The position numbers and the translations under genes were made by a program. The notes below the pieces were generated by a model. It made no database searches. It worked only from the letters and a program-made list of their open reading frames with translations, and was not told the DNA's origin. Positions 53,217 through 61,330 of a DNA stretch of 64,000 nucleotides are shown here, one piece after another. The stretch spans positions 10,068-74,067 of the forward strand of contig NZ_BAABLK010000013.1 of NCBI RefSeq assembly GCF_039544305.1. Direction: 5' to 3'. Source of the DNA: Paeniglutamicibacter antarcticus_C (GTDB lineage Bacteria > Actinomycetota > Actinomycetes > Actinomycetales > Micrococcaceae). How positions within the stretch are numbered: position 1 is the stretch's first letter; each line of letters opens with the position of its first letter.

Positions 53217-53828
53217 TTATCCCGTGGGATCATCCCCCCGAGAGAGCGAGTCCCAACCGTCGATCTCATCGATTTTCCCTTCGGGTGCGGATTCCGCCGT
53301 TCCCGCTGCGGGGGCAGGGGCCTCGCGTGAGTATTTGCGCGATCCGGCCCAAGACCTTCCGGTGAGACCGAGCTGCACAGCCGCCGCCACGAGCACCAGT
53401 CCGCCGAGCACCGCGACGTAGGGCCAGAAACCCAAGTCGTATTTGCCCCCGGAGTTGTTCAGCCCGGTGGCATCCCCGACCTTCGTCGCTGCGGCGAAGA
53501 CCGGATCGGAGATCACCGAAATGGCCGACGCTGCGATACCGCCGCCGGCCAGCAACATGATCGCGGCAATGATGTAGCGGGCGATTTTTCCGGCGATCAT
53601 CGCCGCCAGCGTCCCGGCAAGGGCCACAATGGCCAAGGCCGCAACAGCGGCAGCCGCATCGGATCCGGCGACCTCGATCAACGGGATCTTCACGGTGCCG
53701 ACTTCTGGCTGGACCTTGATCCACGTCCGGGTGCTGGTGGCCAGCGCCAAGACGGAACCGAGCAGGCCAAGCAGGAGTACGGTGCGCTTGGCGCTGCGCT
53801 TGGGTTTTGTTCGTGGTTCCTCGCTCAT
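53217..53828 (-). CDS. Tryptophan-operon-associated membrane protein (Trp_oprn_chp)
   Basis: A 203-residue protein with four predicted helices. It begins with a basic cytoplasmic segment, then LLLGLLGSVLALATSTRTWI, an external loop with VKIPLIEVAGSDAAAAV, two more helices, and a last helix before an acidic tail (GKIDEIDGWDSLSRGDD). This matches the uncharacterised Trp biosynthesis-associated membrane family. It overlaps trpE by 4 bp (ATGA). A role in tryptophan or precursor transport has been supposed only from context. Confidence 0.88.
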   Translation of the reverse strand: MSEEPRTKPKRSAKRTVLLLGLLGSVLALATSTRTWIKVQPEVGTVKIPLIEVAGSDAAAAVAALAIVALAGTLAAMIAGKIARYIIAAIMLLAGGGIAASAISVISDPVFAAATKVGDATGLNNSGGKYDLGFWPYVAVLGGLVLVAAAVQLGLTGRSWAGSRKYSREAPAPAAGTAESAPEGKIDEIDGWDSLSRGDDPTG

Positions 53829-55384
53829 GCCCGGCCACCGTCCACTTCTGCGTCAGCCATGGATCCGGCGGCCCATACGGCGCGCAGCGGCGCGGCCGAC
53901 TTGTTGATGGTTTCCAACGCTTCTGCGTCAAGTTCGGAGTCGGCGACGATACCGCCACCGGCCTGCACGTAGGCGCGATTTCCCTTGATCAGCGCGGAGC
54001 GGATCGCGATGGCCATGTCCATGTCCCCGGTGAAGTCCAGGTAGCCGACAACACCTCCGTAGATGCCGCGGCGGTGGGGTTCGAGTTCGTCAAGCAGCGA
54101 GAGTGCACGGGGCTTGGGGGCCCCGGAGAGCGTGCCTGCCGGGAAGGTGGCCGCGAGCACGTCGTAGCCGTCGGTGCCCGGGTTCAGCTTGCCCACCACG
54201 TTAGAGACCAGGTGCATGATGTGGCTGAAGCGCTCGACCTCCATGAACTGGGTGACCTCCACCGATCCCGGCACGCAGACCTTTGAGAGGTCGTTGCGCG
54301 AGAGATCGACGAGCATCAGGTGCTCGGCACGTTCTTTCTCGTCATTGAGCAGGTTCTTTTCGTGTTGGGCATCGTCCTCGTAGGTGTTCCCGCGCGGGCG
54401 CGAGCCTGCGATCGGGTGGGTGACCACATGGTCGTCGTTGACGGTCACCAGTGCCTCGGGCGATGAACCGACGATGGAGTAGTCCTTGCCGTGGGCGTCC
54501 TGGAGGGAGAAAAGGTACATGTACGGGCTGGGGTTGGTGGCCCGCAGGATCCGGTAGACATCCAGCGGGTCCGCATGGGTCTCAAGCTCGAAGCGCCTGG
54601 AGACCACGACCTGGAAGACCTCACCGTCCACGATCGCTTCCTTGCCGCGCAACACCGCTTGGCGGTAGGAATCCTCGTCCCAGGAATGCGTGACCGCATT
54701 CATCAGCTCGTCGGTGGGCACGTCGGTTCCCGAAAGCGCGGAGACCGGGTTCTCCCTGGCTTCGCCCAAGGCATCGAGCATCCCGCGCAGGCGTGCGACG
54801 CCATGGTCGTAGGCCCCGTCGACGCCTTCGGTGGTGCCGTTGAAGTTGATGGCGTTGGCAACCAGGGTCAGGGTGCCGTCGGTGTTGTCATGCACGGCCA
54901 TGTCCCCGACCAGGTTCATCGCCAGCTCGGGCAGGTGCAGGTCGTCGGCCGGCGGATTGGGCAGCTTTTCCCAGTGCCGCACCGCTTCCCAGCCGATGAA
55001 TCCAACCATGCCGCTGGTCAAGGGAGGAAGCCCCTCCAGCGGTTCGGTGCGCAGGGAGCGCACCGTGTCGCGCAGCACCTGCACCGGGTTGCCCTCCGTT
55101 GGCATCCCCGCCGGGGCGGATCCCTGCCAGTGCGCCTTGCCGTCCAGGGTGGTCAAGGTGGCAGGGGAATTCACCCCGATGAACGAGTAGCGGCTCCACA
55201 CTCCCCCGGCGGCCGCGGATTCCATCAGGAAGGTGCCGGGCCGGCCGCCGGCTAGCCGGCGGTAGATGGAAATAGGTGTCAGCGAATCGGCCAGCACCTT
55301 CATGGTCACGGGGATGACGCGGCGATCCGCAGCGAGTGCGCGGAATTGCTCGCGGGTGGGTGATAGTGCACCGAGAGCTTGCAT
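53825..55384 (-). CDS. trpE: Anthranilate synthase component I
   Basis: A 519-residue chorismate-utilising enzyme. The N-terminal tryptophan-binding region contains LMESAAAGGVWSRYSFIG; the catalytic domain has IVGSSPEALVTV, HPIAGSRPRGNT, VDLSRNDLSKVC, and the C-terminal FPAGTLSGAPKPRAL and QAGGGIVADSELDAE. No glutamine amidotransferase (trpG) is fused or adjacent, so the ammonia subunit is elsewhere. Lies 48 bp after hisI; I find no Trp-rich leader peptide in that gap. Confidence 0.97.
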   Translation of the reverse strand: MQALGALSPTREQFRALAADRRVIPVTMKVLADSLTPISIYRRLAGGRPGTFLMESAAAGGVWSRYSFIGVNSPATLTTLDGKAHWQGSAPAGMPTEGNPVQVLRDTVRSLRTEPLEGLPPLTSGMVGFIGWEAVRHWEKLPNPPADDLHLPELAMNLVGDMAVHDNTDGTLTLVANAINFNGTTEGVDGAYDHGVARLRGMLDALGEARENPVSALSGTDVPTDELMNAVTHSWDEDSYRQAVLRGKEAIVDGEVFQVVVSRRFELETHADPLDVYRILRATNPSPYMYLFSLQDAHGKDYSIVGSSPEALVTVNDDHVVTHPIAGSRPRGNTYEDDAQHEKNLLNDEKERAEHLMLVDLSRNDLSKVCVPGSVEVTQFMEVERFSHIMHLVSNVVGKLNPGTDGYDVLAATFPAGTLSGAPKPRALSLLDELEPHRRGIYGGVVGYLDFTGDMDMAIAIRSALIKGNRAYVQAGGGIVADSELDAEALETINKSAAPLRAVWAAGSMADAEVDGGRA

Positions 55385-55432
55385 GGGCGAAGAAGGTTCC
55401 TTGCGTGTGCTGTTGTCAGTAATGGGGTGTGC

Positions 55433-55834
55433 TCAGGATACGCGGCGGCCGACCACGGCGGGCAGTTCGCGCCCGTCGAAGCAGGTGTGAGCTCCGGTGT
55501 GGCAGGCGGCACCGACCTGGTCGACGACAACGACCAGGGCGTCGCCGTCGCAGTCAAGGGCCGCTGAGCGAACCAGCTGGGAGTTCCCGGAGGTGTCGCC
55601 CTTGCGCCAGTATTCCTTGCGCGAGCGAGACCAGAAGGTCACCCGGCCGGTGCTCAGGGTGCGGCGAAGGGCTTCCTCGTCCATCCATCCGAGCATCAGC
55701 ACCTCGCCGGTGCCATGTTGCTGGATGATGGCGGCGACCAAGCCTTCGGCATCCTTCTTCAGGGCAGCGGAAATCTGGTCGGACAATTTCCCGTCGACGG
55801 TGGCGGGAGCGGCGAAGGCTGGGTTCTGCGACAT
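55433..55834 (-). CDS. hisI: Phosphoribosyl-AMP cyclohydrolase
   Basis: A 133-residue histidine-pathway enzyme opening the purine ring of PR-AMP. MLGWMDEEALRRTLSTG, FWSRSRKEYWRKGDTSGN and the metal/zinc site LDCDGDALVVVV plus ACHTGAHTCF are intact. The start is ATG 55834; TAGACT (55842-55847) ends 7 nt upstream. No hisE is fused. hisI next to trpE is usual in Micrococcaceae and probably co-transcribed. Confidence 0.97.
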   Translation of the reverse strand: MSQNPAFAAPATVDGKLSDQISAALKKDAEGLVAAIIQQHGTGEVLMLGWMDEEALRRTLSTGRVTFWSRSRKEYWRKGDTSGNSQLVRSAALDCDGDALVVVVDQVGAACHTGAHTCFDGRELPAVVGRRVS

Positions 55835-55976
55835 CCCTACCAGTCTAGTGCCACGAACCGTGAAAGAGGGGCTAAAACGCACTCCGGCGGCACCCCATGT
55901 CCTTTTGGCCCCACGCGGCTGGCCGGTGCGCGACACACGGGCTCGAAGTGCCCCCGGACGTGTTAGTTTCGAAGTG

Positions 55977-56603
55977 ATGAATTTCGTACCAGCCTCGCGT
56001 GAACTACTGGCCGAAGTCCTGCTGGCGGCAGGGCCAACGGCTCCTACGTTGTGCTCTGGATGGCAGGCACGTCACTTGGCCGCGCACCTGGTCCTGCGCG
56101 AGCGTTCCTGGCTCGCCGCGGGACTGTTGCTCAAGCCGCTGGCGCACCGGATGGAAGTCGAGCTGGACCGGCGTGCAAGCGCGGCACGGGACCGCGGCGC
56201 TTTTATCGACCTGCTCAACGAGTTCCGGCACGGCGCCCCCAGGCTTTCCCCGTTATCCCTGTCCCGGGTCGACCATTCGGCGAACCTTTCCGAGTTTTTC
56301 ATCCACACGGAGGATGTCCGCCGCGCGGGTGGCCGTTGGGCACCGCGCGTGCTTGATTCGCGCTACGAAGACCTTTTGTGGACGGATCTGGTGCGCCGGG
56401 CCGGGCTTTACTATCGGGGCACAGACACGGGAGTCATCCTTGTCCGCCCCGATGGCCAACGCCATGTGGTGCGCAAGGCGGCCTCCTCGGTGGCCATCAC
56501 CGGGCGGCCCGGTGAGCTTTTGCTGCACGCCTCCGGCCGGCGTGCCGAGGCCTTGGTGACCTTCGAGGGAACCAAGGAAGCCATCGCGTCGCTTGCGACC
56601 TGA
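55977..56603 (+). CDS. TIGR03085-type metal-binding protein (DinB-like fold)
   Basis: A 208-residue protein of the mycothiol-dependent maleylpyruvate isomerase-like group. CSGWQARHLAAHLVLRERSW carries a metal-binding His pair, and SEFFIHTEDVRRA the third His, as in DinB-fold metalloproteins; the C-terminal part is SCP2-like. Function unknown; mycothiol-dependent chemistry is a possibility. TAGTTT (55964-55969) ends 7 nt before ATG 55977. It is the only plus-strand gene in this stretch and converges on the MutS-like pair. Confidence 0.85.
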   Translation: MNFVPASRELLAEVLLAAGPTAPTLCSGWQARHLAAHLVLRERSWLAAGLLLKPLAHRMEVELDRRASAARDRGAFIDLLNEFRHGAPRLSPLSLSRVDHSANLSEFFIHTEDVRRAGGRWAPRVLDSRYEDLLWTDLVRRAGLYYRGTDTGVILVRPDGQRHVVRKAASSVAITGRPGELLLHASGRRAEALVTFEGTKEAIASLAT

Positions 56604-56629
56604 TCCTGCCCGGAACACCCCGGCACGGA

Positions 56630-58162
56630 CTATAGGCTGTCCCCGCCATGAGCCGAAACGCCCGCAACTGCGCTTCCGAACACCTGCTCGTAGAGATCCT
56701 CGCCATAGCTGGTGCGTGCAGGTTCCCCTTCCACGATGCGGTGGGTCCGCCGGCCGTCTGATGTCCTTTGGGCCTGCAGGAACAGGGCTCCTGAGAAGTG
56801 CTGCTCGTAGAGTCCGTGGGAAAGGTCAAAGAAGTGGGTTACGAACACGACGCGCATCCGTGACTCCACCAGCGCGGAGATGATGTTCCGGGCGATGGCC
56901 GATCCTTCGCGTTCATTGGTGGCCGAGAAGGATTCGTTGAAGAGCACGAGTGACTGCGGGGAAATGGTATCCGCGATCTCGCTCATCCGTTCGAGCTCCT
57001 CGTCGAGCTTGCCGCTGTTGAGTTCCGCATCCTCCTCGCGCTTGAAATGGGTGTGGATCGCATCGCTGATGCTTGAGCAAAAGTACTCGGCACAGACGAA
57101 CATCCCGCATTGCATCATCAGCTGGGCCGCACCGAGACTGCGCAGGAACGTCGATTTCCCGCCCTCGTTTGCCCCGGTGACCATGATGAGGTTCTTGCCT
57201 CCGGCGTCCAGGTCGTTGCCCACCACCGACGGCGCGCCCGTCAGCGCCAGGGAAAGGTCGTAGAGTCCGTGGGCACCGAGCTCGTTGGTGCCCGCCGGTT
57301 CCGGCTTCGGGAAGCAGATCGGCCCGGCGTTGGCACTCAGCGCCTCCCGCAGGTTCAGGCATCCGATGTAGAAGGCAAGTTCGGCCCGCAGCATGGTGAA
57401 GAAGCTCAGGATGTGGCTGTCGGAGACATCAAGTGCGTGCGCGGCCAGGGCGACGCTTTGGTTGTGCAGGGCGGAAAGGGCCCTGGCTCCGGCCTCGTCC
57501 CGGGGACTGATCTCGAAGGAATAGCTTTCGATTGGCTTTCGGTAAATACGTTGAACCCAGTTTCCTTCCCTGGGGTTGGGCCGTCGCAGGGTGTAGCCCC
57601 CTCCGTTGTTTGCATAGCCAAGGCTGGCGCTGACCATGACGCCGTGGCGCAGGCGCAGTCCCTTCAGGTGCCCGGCGACGAGCTGGAAGTAGTCTTCGTC
57701 CAGTTCACGGGTGATCATGGCGAAGAACCTGCTGAAGCCCGGCGAACTGAATTCCGTGCCGTGCTCGTCGGCGATCGCGCGCAACCGGCGCAGCATCACG
57801 ATCAGCAGTTCCAGGGATTCGATGGAACGGCGCAGCACCGCATCGGGATAGCTGAAGAAGTTGCCGCGATAGATCTTTTTTTCCGCCGTGACTGTCTCCT
57901 CCGCCAAGGTGTAGAGGTCCCTGGCGACATCCGGTTTCTCCAGGACGTCAATGAGTATGCGCTGGCGGTAGGTGATGTCCTCCGCCGCGCCCAACGGGGC
58001 GCGCAGCGATTGCTCCGCCGTGTTTTGCAAGTACGGGTCGGAGGCCGCCATGGCCGTGCACACCCGCCCCAGGTCAAGGTCCCGATCCAGGGCCCTGGTC
58101 CGGGTGGAAGCCTTCTCGCCGCGGTCCAGGTCCCGGTCTTGGTACATCAAAAAGGCCTTCAT
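56630..58162 (-). CDS. MutS-type ATPase, second of a fluoride-riboswitch pair
   Basis: A 510-residue MutS-family ATPase. It lacks the mismatch-binding domain I and the connector; residues about 45-320 look like the helical core and clamp (SLELLIVMLRRLRAIADEHG), and the ATPase domain follows with Walker A VTGANEGGKSTFLRS (330-338) and Walker B SLVLFNESFSATNEREG, where Asn replaces the usual Asp before the catalytic Glu. There is no Smr nuclease tail as in MutS2. The charged N-terminus MYQDRDLDRGEKASTRTRAL is unusual. The start overlaps the stop of its paralogue by 4 bp (ATGA), so the two probably form a heterodimer. Biological role unknown. Confidence 0.88.
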   Translation of the reverse strand: MKAFLMYQDRDLDRGEKASTRTRALDRDLDLGRVCTAMAASDPYLQNTAEQSLRAPLGAAEDITYRQRILIDVLEKPDVARDLYTLAEETVTAEKKIYRGNFFSYPDAVLRRSIESLELLIVMLRRLRAIADEHGTEFSSPGFSRFFAMITRELDEDYFQLVAGHLKGLRLRHGVMVSASLGYANNGGGYTLRRPNPREGNWVQRIYRKPIESYSFEISPRDEAGARALSALHNQSVALAAHALDVSDSHILSFFTMLRAELAFYIGCLNLREALSANAGPICFPKPEPAGTNELGAHGLYDLSLALTGAPSVVGNDLDAGGKNLIMVTGANEGGKSTFLRSLGAAQLMMQCGMFVCAEYFCSSISDAIHTHFKREEDAELNSGKLDEELERMSEIADTISPQSLVLFNESFSATNEREGSAIARNIISALVESRMRVVFVTHFFDLSHGLYEQHFSGALFLQAQRTSDGRRTHRIVEGEPARTSYGEDLYEQVFGSAVAGVSAHGGDSL

Positions 58163-59736
58163 GGTGTGATCCTTTCCTTGAGTTGGTCGTGGGTGAGACG
58201 GTACTTGCGGGCCAGGACCATGGCGTAGGCAAGCCCGTCTGCCGTTTTCCGAATGACCTTGAAGGTCCGCTTGGCCGGGTCGTTGGCCTCAACGGTGCTG
58301 ACCATGCTCACGGTGGCTTCGTTCAGCGAGGCAAGCTCGTCGACGAAGGTCACGCAGACGCAGAGAACGCCAAGGTCGCTTAGCCTGCCAAGGATCCGTC
58401 CGCCCAGGTTGATGGCGTCCTCAAGGGTGGTGGAGGTGAAGATCTCGTTGAGGATGACCAGGCTGTCCGGGGTGGCGTCTTTGATGATGCGGTGGATGCG
58501 GACGAGGTCGTCCATGAGTTTCCCGCGAAGGTCCGCGGTATTTTCACCGTGCTCGAAGTGGGTGAAGATCTTCTCCGGGAGGAACAGCTCGGCACGGGTT
58601 CCCGGGACGGTCAGTCCGAGTGAGCCGAGGTAGTGCAGTTGTCCGACGGTACGGGCGAAAGTGGTCTTGCCGCCTTGGTTGGGACCGGAAACCACAATGA
58701 TCCGTTCCGGGGACAGAAGCCGGAAATCGTTGGCTATTACCCGCCGGTGCTTGGCGACAAGCAGCTGGGCCAGGGCGAGGTCGAAGGTTTCCTCGGCGCA
58801 CACCTCCTTTGAAACGCTCACGGTAGGGACGCAAAAGTGCAGTCCTGCTTCCTGGAGGGCTTCGGTGTGGTCCAGGTAGGCCAGGTAGAACTGGATTTCC
58901 CGGTCGAATCGGACCAGCACCTCGTCGGTGAAGTCCGCATACTTCCTGTGGAAATCGTCGAGGGCGCCGAAGGCCTCGGGGAACAGCAAGGCAACCCGGT
59001 CTAGGACCATGGCCTCGACCCGGTCCATCTCGATGACCGTCCGCGGCTTTTTCGCCTTGGTTTCGGGGGCATCTTGTTGAAAGCGCTCGAAGGTTTCCTG
59101 GACTTCGCGGGCATAGTCCGTTTCTTCCTCGTACCGCGAGACGGTGACCCTGGCCCCGTTGATCCGGAAGCAATACCGGATCGATTCCAGTTCCTTCAGG
59201 ACCGACCGGACCTCGGTGGCCAGCACCTGGTAGGCCCCGGATCCGGCATAGGCCTGGACGTATGACTTGAAACGCCGGAATCCGGGTGAACCTGGGACCG
59301 CAGCGTCCAAGGCGTTGCGTAGTTCCTCGACGGCCGAACAGTAAGCCTGGGCGGCAACCACGAATACCGCCTGCCGTTGGTGGATGTAGCCCAGCGCCGC
59401 AGCCTGCTTCAGGTGCTTGCGCATCTGCTGGAGGTTTCGGGCGAAGGTGTCAACGATGTTGCGGATGGCGACCGTGCCCAGGTCAGCTATGATCTCGTGG
59501 CGGTAGGTGATTTCCCGTGTTGTCCCCAACGGACGCAGGAAGTAGGGGGTGAGGTCGTATTGCTCGCGTCCGGCAACGACTGCGCCAATGACCTGGTTGA
59601 GCTGGAGATCGACCAGGGCCACGGCTTGTTCGGGGCCCGGAGGCATCTCGGGGCTTTCCGGTCGCTCAAAGACGATGCTCGAGAATGTCTCGGGCGCGGG
59701 TATTGGTGCTTCCGCGTTCCGTGTTTCCGTGAACAT
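58159..59736 (-). CDS. MutS-type ATPase, first of a fluoride-riboswitch pair
   Basis: A 525-residue paralogue of the next gene with the same reduced layout: no domain I, a helical core (residues about 60-310), then the ATPase with Walker A VVSGPNQGGKTTFARTV (351-359), FTHFEHGENTADLRGKLMDD and SLVILNEIFTSTTLEDA, again NE instead of DE in Walker B. The start is ATG 59736, 7 nt after GGAG. Between promoter and start lies a fluoride riboswitch aptamer, so both ATPases should be induced by fluoride. MutS-like genes are among described crcB-motif-associated genes, but I know of no demonstrated mechanism. Confidence 0.9.
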   Translation of the reverse strand: MFTETRNAEAPIPAPETFSSIVFERPESPEMPPGPEQAVALVDLQLNQVIGAVVAGREQYDLTPYFLRPLGTTREITYRHEIIADLGTVAIRNIVDTFARNLQQMRKHLKQAAALGYIHQRQAVFVVAAQAYCSAVEELRNALDAAVPGSPGFRRFKSYVQAYAGSGAYQVLATEVRSVLKELESIRYCFRINGARVTVSRYEEETDYAREVQETFERFQQDAPETKAKKPRTVIEMDRVEAMVLDRVALLFPEAFGALDDFHRKYADFTDEVLVRFDREIQFYLAYLDHTEALQEAGLHFCVPTVSVSKEVCAEETFDLALAQLLVAKHRRVIANDFRLLSPERIIVVSGPNQGGKTTFARTVGQLHYLGSLGLTVPGTRAELFLPEKIFTHFEHGENTADLRGKLMDDLVRIHRIIKDATPDSLVILNEIFTSTTLEDAINLGGRILGRLSDLGVLCVCVTFVDELASLNEATVSMVSTVEANDPAKRTFKVIRKTADGLAYAMVLARKYRLTHDQLKERITP

Positions 59737-59756
59737 TGCGTGTCTCCGTCCTTGTG

Positions 59757-59822
59757 GGACAGGAGCCATAAGCCGGAGCGGCAGTTGGAATCGTTTAGCT
59801 GATTCGGGCGGGTTCCATCGCC
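59757..59822 (-). ncRNA. Fluoride (crcB-motif) riboswitch B, before the MutS-like pair
   Basis: Read on the minus strand: GGCGATGGAACCCGCC, a hairpin GAATC/GATTC, then CAACTGCCGCTCCGGC and TTATGGCTCCTGTCC. This follows the Thermotoga aptamer order GGCGAUGAGGCCCGCC, AACUGCCC, GGGCUGAUGGCCUCUAC. The pseudoknot partner GGAACC/GGCTCC pairs with one mismatch. Compared with aptamer A it differs in hairpin and loops, so it is not a recent copy. Found by eye; a covariance search would settle it. Confidence 0.88.
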
Positions 59823-59831
59823 TCTGGTTTC

Positions 59832-59837
59832 AGGATA
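59832..59837 (-). promoter_or_regulatory. -10 element before fluoride riboswitch B
   Basis: TATCCT on the minus strand lies 9 nt before the first aptamer base, as expected for a transcript that begins at the riboswitch. No clear -35 is visible. Confidence 0.55.
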
Positions 59838-59895
59838 TTCCGATTTCGTCGCGATGGGAACACCGCGAAGGCCACCGAACCGCCTCGATGCCGAC

Positions 59896-60264
59896 TCAGA
59901 AGGCACGTCCGATTCCAAGCCCGAGAACTGCGGCGGCAACCGTCAGGACCAGGGTGCCGATACCGTTGATCAGTGCGAAGCCGGTCCTGCCGGTCTGGAT
60001 CAGTCGCACCGTCTCGAAACTGGCTGTGCTGAAGGTGGTGTAGCCACCCATGAATCCGGTCCCCAGCACGATTTCCAGTCCGGGATTGACTTGGTGGGCC
60101 AGAACCAACCCCGCCAGCAATCCGATCAGAAGCGAACCGGTGGTGTTGATGATCATGGTCCCGACGGGCAAGGCGGTCCGGAACCAGGAGCGGAGCAATC
60201 CGTCCATCGTGAAGCGGGTTCCAGCGCCCAGTCCGCCGGCCAGGGCCAGCAATGCGACGATCAT
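59896..60264 (-). CDS. crcB: Fluoride channel subunit CrcB/Fluc (second gene)
   Basis: A 122-residue four-helix membrane protein of the Fluc fluoride channel family. GGLGAGTRFTMDG, the conserved Asn in MIINTTGSLLIGLLAGL (pore), and GTGFMGGYTTFSTASFE with the Phe-box and the Gly-Tyr-Thr-Thr-Phe-Ser-Thr signature are intact. Fluc works as an antiparallel dimer; paired genes such as these form heterodimers of fixed opposite topology. Its start overlaps the stop of the first crcB by 4 bp. Last gene of the fluoride operon. Confidence 0.95.
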   Translation of the reverse strand: MIVALLALAGGLGAGTRFTMDGLLRSWFRTALPVGTMIINTTGSLLIGLLAGLVLAHQVNPGLEIVLGTGFMGGYTTFSTASFETVRLIQTGRTGFALINGIGTLVLTVAAAVLGLGIGRAF

Positions 60265-60812
60265 GGCCGTCCTCCTTGCGTTGAGGGGTTTTGGTGCGTC
60301 TGGCGCTGCCGTGCAACAAGCCCGTGGTGGTGTCGGGCGGCGATCCAGATTCCGGCTGTGGTGGCGCACAGACCGCCAACCAGGCTGGCTGCCAGGTACA
60401 GCGCCGAAGTAGCGGCCCGGTCTGCATCCATGAGCATGGTGGCTTCCAGTGCAAGGGTGCTGTAGGTGGTGAAGGCGCCGAGGAAGCCGGTTCCGGCCAG
60501 CAACCGGATCATCCGCAGCCGCCCGGTTTCGGGTCCGCGCCGGGACAGCCCCTCCAGCAGGGCGCCGAGGGCAAGGGCACCGGCGAGATTGATGAGCAAG
60601 GTCGGCAGCGGCCAGCCGCCGGGGGCGGGGATCACGTCCTCGAGACCGTACCGTGCCAAGGTTCCCAGCATTCCGCCAACGACGACCAGACCGATGTAGC
60701 CGGGGTGCAGGTGTATCGCGCGGCGCCGGCTCTTGGGCAATACAACATCGACATCGCTGTCTACCGGCAGCGTTTCCGCCTTGGGTGTTGCGTTCACATC
60801 GGAGTCGTTCAT
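60261..60812 (-). CDS. crcB: Fluoride channel subunit CrcB/Fluc (first gene)
   Basis: A 183-residue Fluc subunit. GMLGTLARYGLEDVIPAPG, TLLINLAGALALGALLEGL with the pore Asn, and GTGFLGAFTTYSTLALE are the family signatures. A polar N-terminal extension of about 45 residues (NDSDVNATPKAETLP, KSRRRAIHLH) and a basic C-terminal tail (ARHHHGLVARQRQTHQ) distinguish it from its 122-residue partner and may set its membrane orientation. The start is ATG 60812, which overlaps the usp stop (ATGA). Confidence 0.94.
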   Translation of the reverse strand: MNDSDVNATPKAETLPVDSDVDVVLPKSRRRAIHLHPGYIGLVVVGGMLGTLARYGLEDVIPAPGGWPLPTLLINLAGALALGALLEGLSRRGPETGRLRMIRLLAGTGFLGAFTTYSTLALEATMLMDADRAATSALYLAASLVGGLCATTAGIWIAARHHHGLVARQRQTHQNPSTQGGRP

Positions 60813-61330
60813 TCCGCGGCTCCCGAGGTGTGTGGATCCAACGGCACAACAAGCACAGGGGTGCACTGGCGGTGTGCCAAGTGGACAGCGACGGAACCGG
60901 TCAACATTTCCTCAAGCTTGTGGCCCATTCCGCGTTCCCGGGTGCCGACGACGATCACCGACGCGTCCACCTTTTGCGCCAGGCGCCCCAGTGCACGGGC
61001 GGGATCCCCGGCCATTCTTCGGTAGCTCCAGCTGATCCCGTACGGGGACAGGACCGCGGAGAGCCGGTTTTCGATGGCCAACGAGCCGGAATCACCCTCG
61101 TCGTCAACCCCGTCCGGGTCGATGGGCCTCGAACCGACCGAGCCGTCCGGGCCCTCCCCCGTCGGATAGCTGGAAGCATCGACGTAGGCGCAGAAGAGCT
61201 CGACGTCCAGGCTGTAGGCAAGCTCGGCTGCGCGGTGGGTGACGGCCAGTGGTTGGCCCGGGACGACGCCCATCAAGACTGGGCCGCGGATGCGGTGCGG
61301 GTTCTCACGGGGTGGTTGCGCCTTAGTCAT
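60809..61330 (-). CDS. Universal stress protein (UspA family)
   Basis: A 173-residue single-domain Usp. The ATP-binding signature is in VIVVGTRERGMGHKLEEMLTGSVAVHLAHRQ-type spacing (G-2x-G-9x-GS), with the N-terminal VLMGVVPGQPLAVTH strand-loop. An acidic insertion (DPDGVDDEGDSG) is unusual. Its ATG lies 8 bp inside the end of the enolase gene (ATGACTAA), so it is coupled within the fluoride operon. Usp genes are recurrent partners of fluoride riboswitches; the role is unknown. Confidence 0.9.
   Translation of the reverse strand: MTKAQPPRENPHRIRGPVLMGVVPGQPLAVTHRAAELAYSLDVELFCAYVDASSYPTGEGPDGSVGSRPIDPDGVDDEGDSGSLAIENRLSAVLSPYGISWSYRRMAGDPARALGRLAQKVDASVIVVGTRERGMGHKLEEMLTGSVAVHLAHRQCTPVLVVPLDPHTSGAAE

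Noticed and set aside
55385..55432. trp attenuator or Trp-rich leader peptide before trpE
   Set aside because: The 48-nt gap between hisI and trpE has no short ORF with Trp codons and no competing hairpins.
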